From: CAZGYE01 sp964530165
Lineage (GTDB): Bacteria > Planctomycetota > Planctomycetia > Planctomycetales > Planctomycetaceae
Reading direction: 5' to 3'
DNA: 45,781 bases
NCBI GenBank assembly: GCA_964530165.1
Contig: CAZGYE010000009.1
Coordinates: 1 to 45,781 of the forward strand
The translations under genes and the position numbers were made by a program. This document shows positions 19,189 through 28,268 of this stretch, piece by piece (positions within the stretch are counted from its first letter, which is position 1; every line of letters starts with the position of its first letter). Under the pieces are notes generated by a model. That model saw nothing but the letters and a program-made list of their open reading frames with translations. It was not told the origin of the DNA and did not search any database.

Positions 19189-20181
19189 TCACGGCGCCAG
19201 CATGCCCTGGTGAAAGTTGGTGATGTTGTCGCGCTCGGCTTCACGGGGGCCGACTAGATCGTTATTCGCGGTGTCCGGGTCAAACTTGCCGCCGGAAAGA
19301 TCCAGAACACCATTTCCGTTCCGATCCTCACCAGTGTCCAAGGTGCCGTTCCCGTTGCTATCCTCCGTCCCGAAATCCATATCGAAGCCAGGCGAGATGA
19401 TCTGATATTTCTGCCGCGCATAGGGGTTGCTATTGCTCGCACTGGCCGCGTCAAAGCTGATGTAATAAGCACGATCGATGTAGCCAACGCAATCGGTGTT
19501 TCGCCAAGTTGTGCCGACCGTTTCTGTCGTGTAACCGCGCCCGTCGTAGCTGCTGAAATACGCATAGGGCATTGTCTGGCTCGGCAGTGGATCGACGTAA
19601 ACGACCGCATCGGGGACAGTTAGGCTCGGTTTGATCCGACTCGGGTCGAATTCGAAGAACGGCCCCTCGCGGCTGCCGCCCGTAATGAACGGTCTCTTGG
19701 GATTCTTGGAGAACCCGACGAGGGCTCCGCTTGAGTCGCGGACTCCGCCGAGGAAAAAGACCAGGCATTCCGGCCCGGTCAAGACAGCATCACTTGTCCA
19801 GCCACCACCACCGCTGGTTGCGAAGTCGAACTGCGGCCAGATGCGGCGGATGAAGGCGCGGCTTCGCGCATCCCAGGGATTTCCCGGTGCAGACAGCTTA
19901 ATCTTACTGGGCGGGTGCATGCCGAATTTTGCTTTGAAGTTGGACAGGGCCGCTTCCATGTCGGAGATCTCGGTTTTGACCTGGGCCACGCGCACGCGGG
20001 TCATCGCGCCGAAGATGGCGGGGAGCAACAGCGCGATCAACAAAGCGATGATGACGATGACGACCATCAGCTCGATAAGCGTGAAACCACGGCGGGCCGG
20101 GCTGGGAGGCGCGGCGTTTTTTCGTAGGGCCTCGCCGGCCGGGGAGTGAGGGCCTTGGTCCGAGCTTCGAAAGTTCAACAT
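19189..20181 (-). CDS. GspG-like pseudopilin (first)
   Basis: This 330-residue protein carries RRG^FTLIELMVVIVIIALLIALLLPAI, followed by VKTEISDMEAALSNFKAKFG, which resembles the GspG helix that leads into the C-terminal domain. The leader is about 33 residues. Near the C-terminus an acidic tract (EDSNGNGTLDTGEDRNGNG) provides paired calcium-binding-type loops, as GspG C-terminal domains bind calcium. The start at 20181 is supported by GGGAGG located eight bases upstream. It follows GspF closely and heads the pseudopilin run. Confidence 0.82.
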   Translation of the reverse strand: MLNFRSSDQGPHSPAGEALRKNAAPPSPARRGFTLIELMVVIVIIALLIALLLPAIFGAMTRVRVAQVKTEISDMEAALSNFKAKFGMHPPSKIKLSAPGNPWDARSRAFIRRIWPQFDFATSGGGGWTSDAVLTGPECLVFFLGGVRDSSGALVGFSKNPKRPFITGGSREGPFFEFDPSRIKPSLTVPDAVVYVDPLPSQTMPYAYFSSYDGRGYTTETVGTTWRNTDCVGYIDRAYYISFDAASASNSNPYARQKYQIISPGFDMDFGTEDSNGNGTLDTGEDRNGNGVLDLSGGKFDPDTANNDLVGPREAERDNITNFHQGMLAP

Positions 20182-20292
20182 GTCTGCCTCCCTATTACGA
20201 AATCGCGCTACGCAACTGGTGTACGAAAATCGTGACTGCGCACGGTGCATGGCGAGTTTTGTATTTCGATTTCCACGGGGCGCGGCCCGCGT

Positions 20293-20314
20293 CCCACGGG
20301 ACACCGCCCGTGGG
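20293..20314. repeat. 8-bp stem palindrome after gspF
   Basis: CCCACGGG-ACACCG-CCCGTGGG lies three bases beyond the stop codon of the GspF gene. It could slow or partly terminate transcripts between GspF and the pseudopilins, but no T-run follows on the minus strand. Confidence 0.55.
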
Positions 20315-20316
20315 CT

Positions 20317-21576
20317 TTACGACAGGTCGTTGAGCAACTTGATCAACGGCATGAACAATGCGATGACAATGAATCCGACGATGAGACCCAAAATGACGAC
20401 CATCAACGGCTCGAGCAGGTTCACCAGACCTTCGACCAGCACCTCGACCTCTTCGTCGTAGACGTCGGCGATTTTGTACAACATGGTGTCCAGCGCCCCG
20501 GTTTCCTCGCCCACGTCGATCATGTTGACGACCATATCGTCGACGACGCGGGCTTCCTTGAGCGGGACGGCCATCGATTCGCCTTCGCGAATGGCGGCGT
20601 AGATGTTATCGAAGGCCCTTTGAAAGACGGCGTTGCCGGCCGTGTCGCGGGCGATGATCAGCGCCTCCAGAATCGGCACGCCGGAGGCGATCAGTGTGCC
20701 CAACGTTCGGCAGGTTCGGGCCACCGTCGATTTCTCGATGATATTGCCCAAGAGTGGTATTTTCAGCGAGATCTTGTCCATGATGTAGGCGCCCGTCTTG
20801 TTCTTCTTGATGATCTTAACCAGCAGGACGAACGCGATGGGGATGGCCGGACCGAGATAAAAGTAATTGACCACCGCGTCGCTGATGTGGATCAGCATGA
20901 TGGTGATGCCGGGCAGCTCGGTACCGAAGTCTTCGAAAATCTTCTTAAACTTCGGGATGATCCAGTACATAATGAAGCCGACAATGGCCCCGGCGACCGT
21001 GATGACCGCACACGGGTAGATCATGGCCCCCTGCACTTTGCGTTTGAGGCTTTGAGCCCGTTCCTTGAACTCGGCCAGCCGCTGCAGGATGACCTCCAAA
21101 GCACCGCCGGCCTCGCCCGCTTTGACCATGTTGACGTAAAGGTTGTCGAAGGCCTTGGGCTGCCTGCCCATCGCTTCGGAGAGCGTGCTGCCGGATTCAA
21201 TGTCTTCGATGACGTTCATCAATGAGTTCTTCAGCGGCCCCGGCTTCGATTGGCCTTCGAGGATCCTCAAACTTCTCAAGATCGGCAGACCGGCGTCCTG
21301 CAGCGTCGAGAGCTGGCGGGTGAACGTGCATAACTGCTTCGGTCTGACTTTGCCGATCGAGAAGGTTTTTTTCTGCCTGGGTCCTTTTCTGCGCCGCTGC
21401 TCGATGGCGGGGCCTTTCCCCTTCTTTTTTTTCTTGCGGCCTTTTTCCTGAATCTTGGTGACGAAGAAGCCCTTCTCACGAATCATCGTCTGGGCTTCGG
21501 CCTCCGAAGGCGCTTCGACGGTGTCTTTCACCTCCAGCCCCGAATTGTCCATCGCCTCGTACTGAAACGTCGGCAT
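20317..21576 (-). CDS. gspF: GspF/PilC-like inner-membrane platform protein
   Basis: This 419-residue protein has the T2SSF architecture. It has an N-terminal domain (MPTFQYEAMDNSGLEVKD) and two T2SSF repeats with the signature helices (FTRQLSTLQDAGLPILRSL and CRTLGTLIASGVPILEAL). Membrane helices lie near residues 200-225, 250-270 and 395-415 (LEPLMVVILGLIVGFIVIAL). It anchors the ATPase and pseudopilus at the inner membrane. Unusual is a polybasic linker at about residues 45-72 (GRKKKKKGKG... and KGPRQKK). The start at 21576 has a strong GGGAGGA site. Confidence 0.93.
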   Translation of the reverse strand: MPTFQYEAMDNSGLEVKDTVEAPSEAEAQTMIREKGFFVTKIQEKGRKKKKKGKGPAIEQRRRKGPRQKKTFSIGKVRPKQLCTFTRQLSTLQDAGLPILRSLRILEGQSKPGPLKNSLMNVIEDIESGSTLSEAMGRQPKAFDNLYVNMVKAGEAGGALEVILQRLAEFKERAQSLKRKVQGAMIYPCAVITVAGAIVGFIMYWIIPKFKKIFEDFGTELPGITIMLIHISDAVVNYFYLGPAIPIAFVLLVKIIKKNKTGAYIMDKISLKIPLLGNIIEKSTVARTCRTLGTLIASGVPILEALIIARDTAGNAVFQRAFDNIYAAIREGESMAVPLKEARVVDDMVVNMIDVGEETGALDTMLYKIADVYDEEVEVLVEGLVNLLEPLMVVILGLIVGFIVIALFMPLIKLLNDLS

Positions 21577-21659
21577 GAGCGTCCTCCCTAGATTGTTCGG
21601 GCTCGGTTTGCCTTCTCCGTCCAAACGCCGAAATCAATCTATTGGTCATTGGCCATTTG

Positions 21660-23369
21660 CTAGTCCACGTCTTCCGTCACCGTTTCCCGCACCACTTCGT
21701 CGATGGTGGTGATTCCGTCGAAAATTAGTTTCAGGCCCGCTTCGCGCAAGGTGGTCATCCCCTGAGAGCGGGCCACGTTGCGGATGTCGTCGATCGAGCC
21801 GTCGGCCGTGATCATGTCGCGAATTTCGTCGGTGATGTCCAGCAGTTCGTAGATGCCGGTACGTCCCTTGTAACCCGAATTGTTACAACGCGCACAGCCT
21901 TTCCCGTAATAGAACTGGTACTTGCGGGCCTGGTCGACCGGCAACTGCAGCTCCATCAAGAGTTCGTCGCTCGGTTCAAACTCGATGCGGCACTCGGTGC
22001 AGATCTTCCGCACCAACCGCTGCGCCAGAATCGATTCGATGGTGGCGGTAATCAAGAACGGGGGAATCCCCATGTCACGCAGCCGGGTGACGGCAGTCGG
22101 AGCATCGTTGGTGTGCAGCGTGCTGAAAACCAAGTGCCCGGTCAGCGCGCTTTGAATGGCAATCTCGCCGGTTTCCAGGTCGCGAATCTCACCGACGAGG
22201 ATCTTGTCCGGATCGTGCCGCAGAATCGCACGCAACACGTTGGCAAACGTGACGTCGATGTCGGGATTGACGGGCACCTGGATCAGCCCGTCGATGTCGT
22301 ACTCGATCGGGTCCTCGGTGGTGATGATCTTGCTTTCGATGTCGTTGAGTTCGTTCAGCGCCGAGTAGAGCGTCGTGGTCTTGCCGCTTCCGGTCGGTCC
22401 GGTCACCAGCGCGATGCCGTTCGGACGATGAATGACCGAGCGAAACCGGGCGAGCGTGTTGGCGTCCATGCCAATCTTGTTCAGATCGAGCTGGACGACG
22501 GTCCGGTCGAGGACCCGCATCACGCATGATTCGCCGAACAACGTGGGTAAAATGCTCACGCGCAGGTCGACCGGATTGCCCCCGACGTTCAGTTCGATTC
22601 GCCCGTCCTGAGGAAGCCGCCGCTCGGCGATGTCCAGCTCGGACATCACCTTGATGCGGGTGATGATGGCATTCGCCAGATGCCGGGGCGGAGGCACCAT
22701 CTCGTACAGCACTCCGTCGGCCTTGACGCGAACCTTGAACTCCTCTTCGAAAGGCTCGAAGTGGATGTCGCTGGCCTGGTCCTTGATCGCCAGCAACATC
22801 ACCATATTCAGCAGCTTGCGAATCGGCGCCGACTCGCTCAACTCCTCGACCGAAGCAAGGTCAAACCCCCTGCTCGCCTCGCCGTCCTCGTCCGCGTCTT
22901 CCTCCAGCCCGGAGAGAACGTCTTCGATGCTGTCTTCTTTGTCGGCGTAGAACCGGACGACCGCCTGTTCGACGTCGTGTTTGTTCGAGACGGCACCGCG
23001 AACGTCGACGCCCAAAAAGTTTCGCAGATCGTCCAGGGCCGCCACGTTTTGCGGATCGGCCATCGCAACGGTCAGTACGTCGTTTTTCATCGAGATCGGC
23101 ATGATGCTGTAGATCTCGGCCATCGTTTGCGGCACCAACTCCAGCACCTTGGCCGGCACGTTGGTCTGTGCGAGGTCGATGACCGGCATGCCCCACTGCT
23201 CGGCCAGCGCTTCGGCGACCTGGTCTTCGCTGACCAGCCCCATGCGGACCGCCACCTGACCGATCACCTCGCCGGGACTCTGCTTCTGCTCTTCCAACAC
23301 GTCCCAGAGTTGATCTTCGGTCAGGTGACCGAGATCGACCAGAATCTGTCCCAAACGTCGTTGAGCCAT
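21660..23369 (-). CDS. GspE/PilB-like assembly ATPase (first copy)
   Basis: This 569-residue secretion/pilus assembly ATPase contains an N-terminal MshEN/GspE-N domain (residues 1-140). An acidic linker (EEDADEDGEA) leads to the CTE region. The Walker A motif GPTGSGKT lies at 324-331, and the Asp box (TTEDPIEY), Walker B (ILVGEIRD) and His box (HLVFSTLHTNDA) follow. A zinc-binding CxxC pair (CTEC...CARC) lies in the C-terminal part. It powers pseudopilus extension with GspF, whose gene follows 83 bp downstream. The start at 23369 is preceded by GAGGGG about 12 bases away. Confidence 0.95.
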   Translation of the reverse strand: MAQRRLGQILVDLGHLTEDQLWDVLEEQKQSPGEVIGQVAVRMGLVSEDQVAEALAEQWGMPVIDLAQTNVPAKVLELVPQTMAEIYSIMPISMKNDVLTVAMADPQNVAALDDLRNFLGVDVRGAVSNKHDVEQAVVRFYADKEDSIEDVLSGLEEDADEDGEASRGFDLASVEELSESAPIRKLLNMVMLLAIKDQASDIHFEPFEEEFKVRVKADGVLYEMVPPPRHLANAIITRIKVMSELDIAERRLPQDGRIELNVGGNPVDLRVSILPTLFGESCVMRVLDRTVVQLDLNKIGMDANTLARFRSVIHRPNGIALVTGPTGSGKTTTLYSALNELNDIESKIITTEDPIEYDIDGLIQVPVNPDIDVTFANVLRAILRHDPDKILVGEIRDLETGEIAIQSALTGHLVFSTLHTNDAPTAVTRLRDMGIPPFLITATIESILAQRLVRKICTECRIEFEPSDELLMELQLPVDQARKYQFYYGKGCARCNNSGYKGRTGIYELLDITDEIRDMITADGSIDDIRNVARSQGMTTLREAGLKLIFDGITTIDEVVRETVTEDVD

Positions 23370-23415
23370 TGGTTACACCGTCCCCTCAAGCGATTTGCTC
23401 AGCCGGCCTGACGGC

Positions 23416-24534
23416 TTAATCCTCGTCGAACTCATCGTCGTCCTCCTCCTCGTCGTCCAGCAGGCCTTTCTTGGCCCGTTCGATGCGGACCTTCAGTTCA
23501 CCCGGGTTGTTCGACTTGACAACGACATCCTTCTCCTCCGATAAGCCGTTCTTCCAAAGATTGAACAGCGCGTCGTCGAGCAGTTGCATACCGAACTTTC
23601 GGCCCGTCTGGATCGCGGAATTGATGCGGTACGTCTTGGCTTCGCGAATCAGGTTGGCGATGGCCGGCGTGACGACCAGCAACTCATACGCCGCAACCAG
23701 GCCTTTGGGCTTGCGTGGTACCAGCGCCTGACTGAGCACGGCGATAATCGCCACCGACAACTGCGTCCGAATTTGTTCCTGCTGGTTGGTTGGGAACACG
23801 TCGATAATGCGGTCCACTGTACCCTGCGCACCGGTGGTGTGCAGCGTGCCGAACACGATATGACCGGTCTCTGCGGCAGTAATGGCCGCCGAAATTGTAT
23901 CCAGGTCCCGCATTTCACCGACCAGAATTACGTCCGGGTCCATCCGCAACGCCCGCCGCAAGGCCTCGGGAAAGCTGGGAACGTCCACGCCAATTTCGCG
24001 CTGATTGATTGTCGACTTGTGATGCTCGTGGTAATACTCAATCGGGTCTTCCAGCGTGATGATATGGTGATCCATATTATGGTTCATCCAGTTGATCATG
24101 CTGGCCAGGCTGGTCGTTTTTCCGCTGCCGGTCGGTCCCGTCACTAGAAACAAACCACGCGGGCGAGCGATTAAATCCCTGATGATCGGCGGCAGGCCAA
24201 GTTGTTCAAACGTCAGGAACTCGTTTGGAATCCGTCGCATCACGAGGGCAACTTGGCCTCTCTGCTTGAAGACGGCCACGCGAAAGCGCGCCTTGTCACC
24301 GAAAGCCATTCCAAAGTCGGTGCCACCCACCTCCTGCAGTTCCTGCTGGTTGCGCTCCGGCGTGATACTTTTCATCAACGCAACCGTGTCTTCCGCCTCG
24401 AGCGACTTGGTTTCGAGACGAACCAGTCGTCCACCCCACCTCACGACGGGCGGTTGTCCAGTGGTAATGTGTAGATCGCTGATTTTTTCCTTGACCACCG
24501 TTTCCAGCAACTTGTCGATCTGTACTGTCGGCAT
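23416..24534 (-). CDS. pilT: PilT-like retraction ATPase
   Basis: This 372-residue protein matches PilT. The Walker A motif GPTGSGKT is at residues 133-140. The Asp box TLEDPIEY, Walker B VILVGEMRDLDT and His box GHIVFGTLHT follow in order. The PilT-type AIRNLIRE-like motif is present as AIANLIREAK. The C-terminus is strongly acidic (DDEEEDDDEFDED), which is uncommon in the family. PilT normally drives type IV pilus retraction. Its presence beside two assembly ATPases suggests a dynamic pilus rather than a simple secretion pseudopilus. Confidence 0.95.
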   Translation of the reverse strand: MPTVQIDKLLETVVKEKISDLHITTGQPPVVRWGGRLVRLETKSLEAEDTVALMKSITPERNQQELQEVGGTDFGMAFGDKARFRVAVFKQRGQVALVMRRIPNEFLTFEQLGLPPIIRDLIARPRGLFLVTGPTGSGKTTSLASMINWMNHNMDHHIITLEDPIEYYHEHHKSTINQREIGVDVPSFPEALRRALRMDPDVILVGEMRDLDTISAAITAAETGHIVFGTLHTTGAQGTVDRIIDVFPTNQQEQIRTQLSVAIIAVLSQALVPRKPKGLVAAYELLVVTPAIANLIREAKTYRINSAIQTGRKFGMQLLDDALFNLWKNGLSEEKDVVVKSNNPGELKVRIERAKKGLLDDEEEDDDEFDED

Positions 24535-24909
24535 TCAAACGATCCCTTTTGCCTCTGAATTATTGGAACGACCAAGACATCACTCAAGAAAATGACAGCG
24601 AGCCGTCGATCCTGCCACCCCGCTGCCACGCGGAAAACGTGATCGCTCACTGGTCACACCTGTCCCAAAACGGTTCGCACGACCGACCGTCCCATGGGTC
24701 GGGAGTGAGTGTCGCAAAATGCTACGGTTTCCGCTGACGTTGGTTCTCGCCCCTCCCGCCCTGCCAAACAGGGATGAACGAAGTACGGGCGTTGCTGGGG
24801 CGTGAATCTGGAAAAACTGGACGGCATTCGCAGCCCGTTTTTGCCTGAGATCTCACTTCGGTTGCCCCCTATGTCTCAACCAGCTCCGCCCGCAGGCAAA
24901 CAGGCTGTG
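24535..24909. other. Intergenic gap, nothing recognised
   Basis: The 375 bp between the second GspE-like gene and pilT contain no convincing gene, repeat or terminator. A promoter for the downstream operon could lie here, but no clear -35/-10 pair is seen. Confidence 0.4.
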
Positions 24910-26604
24910 CTAATCGTGGCCGGATTCGAGCTTGTAGACTTCCGCCAGCGTGGTAATGCCCTCAAGTGCTTTGTCTCTCGCGTCATCCACCAACGTTCTC
25001 ATGCCCAACAGCCGCGCCTGCCGACGAATATTCTGAGTCGGTTCGGCGCGGAAGGTCATCTCGCGCAACGTCGCATTCATGACCATCAGCTCGAACACAG
25101 CCTTTCGGCCCCGATATCCCGTGTGCTGGCAGTGATTACAACCCCGGCCACGCACAAACACGGCAGTTTGGGCTTCTTCGGGCGTGATCGAAAAGTGTTC
25201 AATTTCGCCCGGGTCTGGCTTGTACTGTTCTTTGCATTTCGGGCAGATCGTGCGGACCAGACGTTGGGCCATGACAGCCATGATGCTCGACGCCACGAGG
25301 AACGGCTGGACTCCCATGTCGATCAAGCGTGTAATAGATCCGGGCGCATCGTTCGTATGCAGTGTACTGAAAACTAAGTGTCCGGTCAAGGATGCTTGAA
25401 TTGCCATGTCTGCAGTCTCGAGATCGCGGATCTCACCGACCAGAATCACGTTCGGGGCCTGACGCAACATGGCACGAATAATCCGGGAAAACGTCAGTCC
25501 GATGTTGTGCTTCACCTCCACCTGATTGATGCCCGGCAAGTAATATTCCACCGGGTCCTCGGCAGTAATGATCTTCCGATCAGGACGATTCAGTTCGCCA
25601 AGGGCGCTATACAGTGTGGTCGTCTTACCGCTGCCCGTTGGGCCGGTCACCAGAAAAATGCCGTTGGGGCGGCGGATGATGTTTTGGAAAACGCGGTAGT
25701 TCTCCTCGCTGAACCCGAGATTTCGGATTCCGATCTTGATGTTCTCACGGTCCAAGATCCGTAAGACGACTGCCTGACCGTGATTGGTCGGAAGGATGCT
25801 GACCCGCAAATCAAAGTCCTTGCCGCCCACCCGCGTCTTGATCCGACCATCCTGCGGACGCCGTTTCTCGGAAATGTCGATGGTGGCCATGATCTTGATA
25901 CGCGACACCATCGCACCGAGCAGGCGACGCGGCGGACTGTCTCGCTCGATCAAAACCCCGTCAATCCGGTAGCGGATACGGATGCGGTCCTCGAACGGTT
26001 CGATATGAATATCACTGGCCCGCATGTTCACCGCTTCGGTGATGATCAAATTGCACAGCCTGATGACCGGAGAGCTCTCATCATCTTCAGCAGCAGTGGC
26101 GGCAGCCATCTCTACTTCGGTAAAGTCGATGGCCGTCTCGGTGAACTCCTGCAGCATCGAGTCAACCGACTCGGTTTCGCTCTGGCCGTAATGCCGGTTG
26201 ATGGACGTCTGGATGGCCTCTTGTGGGGCCATGGCGACTTTGATCTCGCGGTTGAGAATAAACCGCAGCTTGTCCAGAACTTCGAATTTCATCGGATCGC
26301 TGATCGCCACGACCAGCGCCTCGTCCTCCAGGGCCAGCGGAATGACCACGTTCTCGCGGGCGACCGATTCCGGGACCAGCTCGATGACCGACGGCGGGAT
26401 CTCCCTCCCATCAAGCTCAATGAAGTCATACCCGAAATGCGCCGCCTGGGCCTGTCCCACCTCAATCGCCGAGGCGTATCCCAGCTTCACCAAGGCCTCT
26501 TCGGTCTTGATCCCGGTGCTGGCCGCCACACTGTCGGCCTCGGCCAACTGGTCGTTGCTGATGAGGCCGTCATCGACCAATCTCTGCAGCCAATCGACCG
26601 CCAT
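24910..26604 (-). CDS. GspE/PilB-like assembly ATPase (second copy)
   Basis: This 564-residue ATPase starts with an MshEN-type domain (GLISNDQLAEADS ... LGYASAIEVGQAQ). It has Walker A GPTGSGKT at 321-328, the TAEDPVEYYLPGINQVEV Asp box, Walker B VILVGEIRDLETA and the His box LVFSTLHTNDAPGS. Zinc-binding pairs CPKC and CNHC lie in the C-terminal quarter. It differs throughout from the copy at 21660-23369, so the two are old paralogs rather than a recent duplication. The start at 26604 has GGAG nine bases upstream. Further in-frame sequence to 26745 is not protein-like. Confidence 0.93.
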   Translation of the reverse strand: MAVDWLQRLVDDGLISNDQLAEADSVAASTGIKTEEALVKLGYASAIEVGQAQAAHFGYDFIELDGREIPPSVIELVPESVARENVVIPLALEDEALVVAISDPMKFEVLDKLRFILNREIKVAMAPQEAIQTSINRHYGQSETESVDSMLQEFTETAIDFTEVEMAAATAAEDDESSPVIRLCNLIITEAVNMRASDIHIEPFEDRIRIRYRIDGVLIERDSPPRRLLGAMVSRIKIMATIDISEKRRPQDGRIKTRVGGKDFDLRVSILPTNHGQAVVLRILDRENIKIGIRNLGFSEENYRVFQNIIRRPNGIFLVTGPTGSGKTTTLYSALGELNRPDRKIITAEDPVEYYLPGINQVEVKHNIGLTFSRIIRAMLRQAPNVILVGEIRDLETADMAIQASLTGHLVFSTLHTNDAPGSITRLIDMGVQPFLVASSIMAVMAQRLVRTICPKCKEQYKPDPGEIEHFSITPEEAQTAVFVRGRGCNHCQHTGYRGRKAVFELMVMNATLREMTFRAEPTQNIRRQARLLGMRTLVDDARDKALEGITTLAEVYKLESGHD

Positions 26605-27044
26605 ACGTTTTTCTCCGCTGTGAACGGCAATGTCTGAACGAGGGACATCGCGCCGCTGCCGCTGCCCCTTGCCGACCGAACGACATGCTGAAAAATAGTG
26701 ATTCTCGGCGATGATTCCCTGCCGACAATTTCGTAGCAATTCCATGCTTGAGGCGAAGATGGGTCGTCACCTAAATTCTGATGGCACACCCTGATCCTGT
26801 CAAGCATTCTGTAGCCGGGGTTTCCCCTTTCTTTCCCGCCCGGGTTTCCATAAAATGGACAACGCGAGCCGGCTGGAAAACAAGGAGCCGGGATATCGGC
26901 GAAGTTCCGCTCGTCGTCTCGCGGGAATGCTGTTGAGGCGCCTCGTGCCGCGTCAAGTTTTAATTTGGGGGTAGATGAACTTGCAAAAGTTCAGTTTTCA
27001 CCGCAGATGGCTGAATCTTGCGAATCTAGCTACCCTAATGTGAT
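26605..27044. other. Intergenic gap before tRNA-Ala, nothing recognised
   Basis: The 440 bp contain no convincing gene or repeat. Control sequences for the secretion operon (leftward) and tRNA-Ala (rightward) must lie here. A TACCCTAAT stretch at 27031-27039 could be the -10 region of the tRNA, but no good -35 is visible. Confidence 0.4.
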
Positions 27045-27117
27045 GGGGCCGTAGCTCATTTGGGAGAGCGCTGCGTTCGCAATGCAGAGGTAGAGGGTTC
27101 GAACCCCTTCGGCTCCA
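27045..27117 (+). tRNA. tRNA-Ala (anticodon CGC)
   Basis: A full cloverleaf is present over 73 nt. The acceptor GGGGCCG pairs with CGGCTCC and includes the G3:U70 wobble pair that is the alanine identity element. The anticodon loop TTCGCAA gives anticodon CGC at 27078-27080. The T-arm has GGTTCGAACCCC and the discriminator is A73. CCA is not encoded. Confidence 0.96.
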
Positions 27118-27652
27118 CTTGAGAACACTCGTTGTCGGTAGTTGACAGCGAGTGTTTTCTTTTGTCGCCGTCAACAGTTACGGCGAGCCGCTCTGAACCC
27201 TTGCCATTCTGCCGGCAACTCCGCGTATTGTCAGCAATTGACCCCGATTTGCAGGGTTTGTCAGATTTTGGTGCAACGAAACTCCCGGCGGTTTGGTGGT
27301 CGGTTCCGGTTGCTCGGTTTCGTTCGTCATTTTGCGACGGGTTCAACGGCAGCGATGGGAGGGCTGCGAGTGCCCCTGGCACGTCCAGCAGTTTCGGGTC
27401 CGTGTATGTGTTCATCGTCAGGTCGATGGTCGAATGCCGCATCGCCGCTGGTGCGGTCCGTGGAGCCACACCGTCCTTGCTCAGCAGCGTTCCGACCGTG
27501 TGCCGCAAGGCGTGCACGTCGAGCGTTCGGCCGCGTTCGTCCCGTTTCGGGATTCCCGCCGCTTTACGCCGCTTCCCACTTCGGGTAGACTTGCCATTCA
27601 GACGAAACCTCCGATTGTCCGGCACAGCGGGCGTCCGCCCCGCTCGCCACAA
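27056..27652 (-). pseudogene. Truncated tyrosine recombinase (integrase remnant) running into tRNA-Ala
   Basis: Only the C-terminal catalytic part of a phage-type integrase remains. It has the HxxR box (DVHALRHTVGTLL), the second histidine (MRHSTIDL) and the nucleophile tyrosine region (NTYTDPKLL). The core-binding domain and first catalytic arginine are missing, and the only upstream start is a weak TTG at 27652. After the tyrosine the frame stays open for about 100 residues and ends inside the antisense strand of tRNA-Ala (KGFEPSTSALRTQRSPK). This is the geometry of an element that once integrated at this tRNA with its int gene next to the attachment site. Confidence 0.8.
27121..27163 (+). 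terminator. Intrinsic terminator of tRNA-Ala
   Basis: A 16-bp stem (GAGAACACTCGTTGTC with GACAGCGAGTGTTTTC, two or so G.U pairs) closes a 7-nt loop and is followed by TTTT. It begins four bases after the tRNA. Confidence 0.8.
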
Positions 27653-27786
27653 CCGGGGTGGGGGGGGACAACCATTTACCCAAAACTATGCCGGCAGTGA
27701 TACATTATATCAGTAGTCGAAACAGTAGTAAACACGCTGATGGGCAGAAAAAGGGAAACACATAAGCGACTGTTAAATAACGACTT

Positions 27787-27862
<76 letters not shown>

Positions 27863-27893
27863 TCAGAAGGCTCATTGAGCCAACGACTTACGA

Positions 27894-27929
27894 CAAAGGC
27901 CCGCGGTCAATTCGACCGCGGGCCTTTTC
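27894..27929 (+). terminator. Strong intrinsic terminator after tRNA-Arg
   Basis: AAAGGCCCGCGGTC pairs with GACCGCGGGCCTTTT around an AATTC loop, giving an extended GC-rich stem followed by TTTT. The stem starts with A residues, so it may work in both directions. Confidence 0.85.
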
Positions 27930-28268
27930 AATTCCCCCCACTTATCCCCCCACTAATTCACAAATCTTGCACCTCGCGGTCGGCTGGTGCCGCTGGGGAT
28001 TCGATTTCTTGGAACGTTGTTCCGTTCACATCTCGATTCACCGGCGCACTAAATTGCGACATGAGTTAATCGCAATCCAGCCTCTGCAGACTCTGGCAAG
28101 CATTGGCGGGTGAATGAGGCGTGTTGGTAATGGCACGCATTCGAGACTGCTGAGCTTAACTCGCGTCGGGGTGTCGGACCGACGCGGGCAAGATCTCGGG
28201 TCAAGGGACGACTCTCTGCGTTTATGCAGTGCAGACGGCACTAATCAATTGACGTTCTGCGGTAATGA
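27930..28268. other. Intergenic gap at the left end of the element
   Basis: No gene is supported in these 339 bp. The only clear structure is a hairpin at 28162-28186 (CGCGTCGG / CCGACGCG, 9-nt loop). No second copy of the tRNA-Arg 3' end was found here. Confidence 0.45.
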
